Shown here: piece after piece, positions 62,123 through 64,000 of the stretch
Layout of the letters: each line of letters opens with the position of its first letter
How positions within the stretch are numbered: the stretch's first letter is position 1
From: Hyphomonas sediminis
Lineage (GTDB): Bacteria > Pseudomonadota > Alphaproteobacteria > Caulobacterales > Hyphomonadaceae
Length of the DNA: 64,000 nt
Reading direction: 5' to 3'
Assembly (NCBI RefSeq): GCF_019679475.1
Contig: NZ_JAIEZP010000001.1
Location: 806,001-870,000 of the forward strand
Notes under the pieces: model-generated
The model's input: only the letters and a program-made list of their open reading frames with translations
Databases searched by the model: none
What the model was told of the DNA's origin: nothing
Program-made: the position numbers and the translations under genes

Positions 62123-62947
62123 ATGAAGCTGGCCTTTTTCGGCGATGTTGTGGGCAAGCCCGGACGGGCGGCGGTGCTGGATCACCTGCCGGGCCTGCGG
62201 GCGCGGCTGAAGCTCGACTTCGTGGTGGTCAATGGCGAGAACGCCGCCGGCGGCTTTGGCCTGACCCGTCAGATCGCAGAGGAATTCTTCGGCGCGGGCG
62301 CCGATTGCCTGACGCTGGGCGACCATGCGTGGGACCAGCGTGAGGCGCTCACCTATATTGAACGCGAGCCGCGCCTCCTGCGGCCGATGAATTACCCGCG
62401 CCAGGCTGGCGCGCCGGGGAAGGGGGCTGAGCTTTACATGCTGCCCGATGGACGCCGGGTGGGCGTTGTCCAGCTGCAAGGCAATGTCTTCATGCGGCAG
62501 GCACTGGAATGCCCGTTTGCGGCGGCTGACCTTGCGCTCGACCAGATGCCGCTGGGCACGGTGGCCGATGCCGTGATCGTGGACATGCACTGTGAGGCGA
62601 CCAGCGAGAAGATGGCGATGGGCCATCATTGCGATGGCCGGGCAAGCCTTGTGGTGGGCAGTCATACTCATGTTCCGACGGCGGATACGATGATCCTTAA
62701 TGGCGGCACGGCCTATCAGAGCGATGCGGGTATGTGCGGAGACTATGACTCGGTCATTGGTATGCAGAAGGAAATGTCGCTCTACCGCTTCCAGACCCAG
62801 CTGCCCGGCGAGCGTTACCAGCCCGCCCTTGGCGAAGGCACGCTGTGCGGCACCTATGTCGAGACTGACGACCGCACAGGGCTCGCGACCCGGGTTGAGC
62901 CGATCCGCATGGGTGGCCGGTTGAGCGCGCAGGTGCCTTCCGTTTGA
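62123..62947 (+). CDS. YmdB/TIGR00282-type metallophosphoesterase
   Basis: The 274 aa protein has the phosphoesterase signature FFGDVVGKPGR, VVVNGENAAGGFG, GDHAWDQRE, VVDMHCEATSEKMA and VGSHTHVPTAD, which supply the two-metal site. Family members hydrolyse 2',3'-cyclic nucleotides (YmdB in Bacillus controls biofilm and sliding). It is a cytoplasmic enzyme with no signal. The regulatory role here is unknown. Confidence 0.93.
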   Translation: MKLAFFGDVVGKPGRAAVLDHLPGLRARLKLDFVVVNGENAAGGFGLTRQIAEEFFGAGADCLTLGDHAWDQREALTYIEREPRLLRPMNYPRQAGAPGKGAELYMLPDGRRVGVVQLQGNVFMRQALECPFAAADLALDQMPLGTVADAVIVDMHCEATSEKMAMGHHCDGRASLVVGSHTHVPTADTMILNGGTAYQSDAGMCGDYDSVIGMQKEMSLYRFQTQLPGERYQPALGEGTLCGTYVETDDRTGLATRVEPIRMGGRLSAQVPSV

Positions 62948-63470
62948 GTGGCCGGTGCTGATCGCAGGTAAATGCTTGCGGTTCCTGCGCCTTAGCTTTT
63001 CTGGATGTTGCCGTCATCGGTGTGACTCTCCGCTCCGTTCGGGAGATGGGTCCTCAGATGGCCTTTGGCCATCGAGGGTGACGAGGGTGGAGAGGCTTGT
63101 TCTGCATACATCAGTCTCCGGACTGACGTATGCCATCCGGGTTTGGGTCAGTTCGGGGGAACCTGCCGGATAAGTTGACGGAATATCTCGCGGGTTTGTC
63201 TTCCCGGTTTGGCCGAAGGCAAAGACCGGGATCCAGCGGATGTGTTGGTACTGCTGGGTATTCTGGGTCCCGGATAATCGCTTCCGCGATTTCCGGGATG
63301 ACGCGGGGAGGGGGGTGGCGATGTTGGATAGGGGGGGGCCATGCTGGCCGGGCGGAAGATCCAGAAAGACGTATCCTTTGCGGACTCGATGTCAGAAAAA
63401 ATTCATCCCGCTGCTGGGCATGATTACCTAAGAGACCGGGTTCCTGCTCAAGAAAACCCGGGAGATTCTG
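62948..63470. repeat. Gene-free stretch with second copy of a dispersed repeat
   Basis: No gene is supported. The repeat at 63131-63157 is an exact 27 bp match to 36017-36043, and 63167-63231 matches 36279-36344 with changes; here the two blocks are only 9 bp apart. The right part contains long G-runs (around 63305-63340) and no recognised site. Confidence 0.72.
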
Positions 63471-64000
63471 ATGACCCTGTTGCGTCCCGCAATGTTGAAG
63501 CGTGCAGCCTTTGCTGCGCAGGCCGCTGCCATCCTGCTGATCGCGGCTTGCGCCAGCCCTTCGGAAGTTCCGCCCCAGGAAGACCGCGTTGCGTTCGCCG
63601 TGCTGGGAGACGCTGAGCCCAAGCCGCTCGCCGAGTTTCCGAATGTTGCCGCCGCTGTGGCTGACGTGAATGTTCTGGCGGAGAAAAAGGAAATCGATTT
63701 CGTTGTCGGCGTGGGCGACATCGCGCACAAGGGCACGCTGGTGCAGTATGAGGCGGCAACGCCGGTGCTGCAGGCCCTGACGCTGCCTTTCTTCCCGATC
63801 ATGGGCAATGAAGAGTTCAACGAAAGCGAAGCGCGCTTCATAGATTTCGCCAATCGCTGGAACGAAGGCAAGGCGATCATCGACAGCCGCAGCTATGTGC
63901 AGGACCGCGGGCCGGTGGTGATGGTCTATGCCTCGCCCGATTTCAGCCGGCAGTTTACGGATGAAGGCGTCGAATGGATGCTGGACCAGGTCCGCGCAGC
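63471..64000 (+). CDS. Metallophosphoesterase lipoprotein, partial
   Basis: The gene runs off the right edge after about 176 codons. The signal MTLLRPAMLKRAAFAAQAAA ends ILLIAAC, the lipidation site. Phosphoesterase motifs are FAVLGDAEPK (motif I), GVGDIAHKG (motif II, GDxxH) and MGNEEFN (GN[H/E]E motif III, here with Glu instead of His). The remaining His motifs are beyond the window. Substrate is unknown. Confidence 0.82.
   Translation, partial: MTLLRPAMLKRAAFAAQAAAILLIAACASPSEVPPQEDRVAFAVLGDAEPKPLAEFPNVAAAVADVNVLAEKKEIDFVVGVGDIAHKGTLVQYEAATPVLQALTLPFFPIMGNEEFNESEARFIDFANRWNEGKAIIDSRSYVQDRGPVVMVYASPDFSRQFTDEGVEWMLDQVRA

Noticed and set aside
60448-62157. Minus-strand frame of 569 codons opposite the large lipoprotein
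   Set aside because: The plus-strand gene has a ribosome site, a lipoprotein signal and a terminator; the minus frame has no such support.
1-64000. CRISPR array, tRNA, rRNA, transposase or phage genes
   Set aside because: No regularly spaced repeats, cloverleaf-like sequences, rRNA-like blocks or mobile-element proteins were seen on reading both strands; tRNAscan-type and Infernal searches would settle small RNA genes.

Overview
The window is ordinary GC-rich chromosome from an alphaproteobacterium. Several features point to the Caulobacterales/Hyphomonadaceae: a GapR (DUF2312) nucleoid protein, CarD, the RegB/RegA/SenC redox cluster, PhaR with an acetoacetyl-CoA reductase, an MJ0042 zinc-ribbon gene divergent from ftsE-ftsX-plsC, DUF1674/SDHAF4, and a motA with no motB beside it. 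The assignment to family level is inference. No rRNA, tRNA, CRISPR array, insertion sequence or prophage was recognised. About 74 protein genes are called, two of them cut by the window edges.

Layout. 1-7.1 kb: a truncated hydrolase, the chain proA-nadD-moeB, a DUF2785 lipoprotein, an acyl-CoA synthetase, and soxR divergent from a VOC gene across a SoxR-type operator. 7.3-12.7 kb: GFA-family protein, carD, 7Fe ferredoxin, TerB-like, S4-domain and SUV3/MgpS-like helicase genes. 12.7-18.7 kb: pentapeptide-repeat gene, trmO, then a tight four-gene envelope cassette (S8 protease lipoprotein, stand-alone prodomain-like protein, small lipoprotein, M23 lipoprotein) closed by a terminator. 18.8-24.9 kb: P-II, methyltransferase, gloB, cupin, phbB, phaR, membrane proteins, prephenate dehydrogenase. 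25-31 kb: regA-regB divergent from senC, two glycosyltransferases, HNH protein. 31-36 kb: DNA glycosylase, plsC, ftsX, ftsE, zinc-ribbon protein, phosphoribosyltransferase, two small genes.

36-47.4 kb mixes core genes (purH, heparinase-like, rpe, rsmB, htpX, DUF1674) with small accessory islets in repeat-rich DNA: an AT-richer pair (small lipoprotein plus membrane coiled-coil protein) next to a nested inverted repeat; a DUF559 nuclease-like gene bracketed by inverted copies of a palindromic repeat; and an AT-richer PD-(D/E)XK-like gene. 47.5-64 kb returns to chromosomal genes: reductases, an EamA transporter sharing a CATG start with a divergent small gene, gapR, TPR, HAD, L36, MltB-type transglycosylase, MFS transporter, motA, a YgjP-type metallopeptidase, a large lipoprotein, YmdB, and a truncated phosphoesterase lipoprotein.

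How the genes work together. The clearest functional group without a familiar counterpart is the 13.9-18.7 kb cassette. It puts a serine protease, a possible separate inhibitor or chaperone-like prodomain, an accessory lipoprotein and an M23-type peptidoglycan hydrolase in one transcription unit, all apparently membrane anchored. This suggests proteolytic control of a wall hydrolase, which is a hypothesis. The rest are recognisable modules: redox control with a copper chaperone (RegBA/SenC), PHA metabolism control (PhaR/PhbB), division ABC complex (FtsEX) and redox stress (SoxR).
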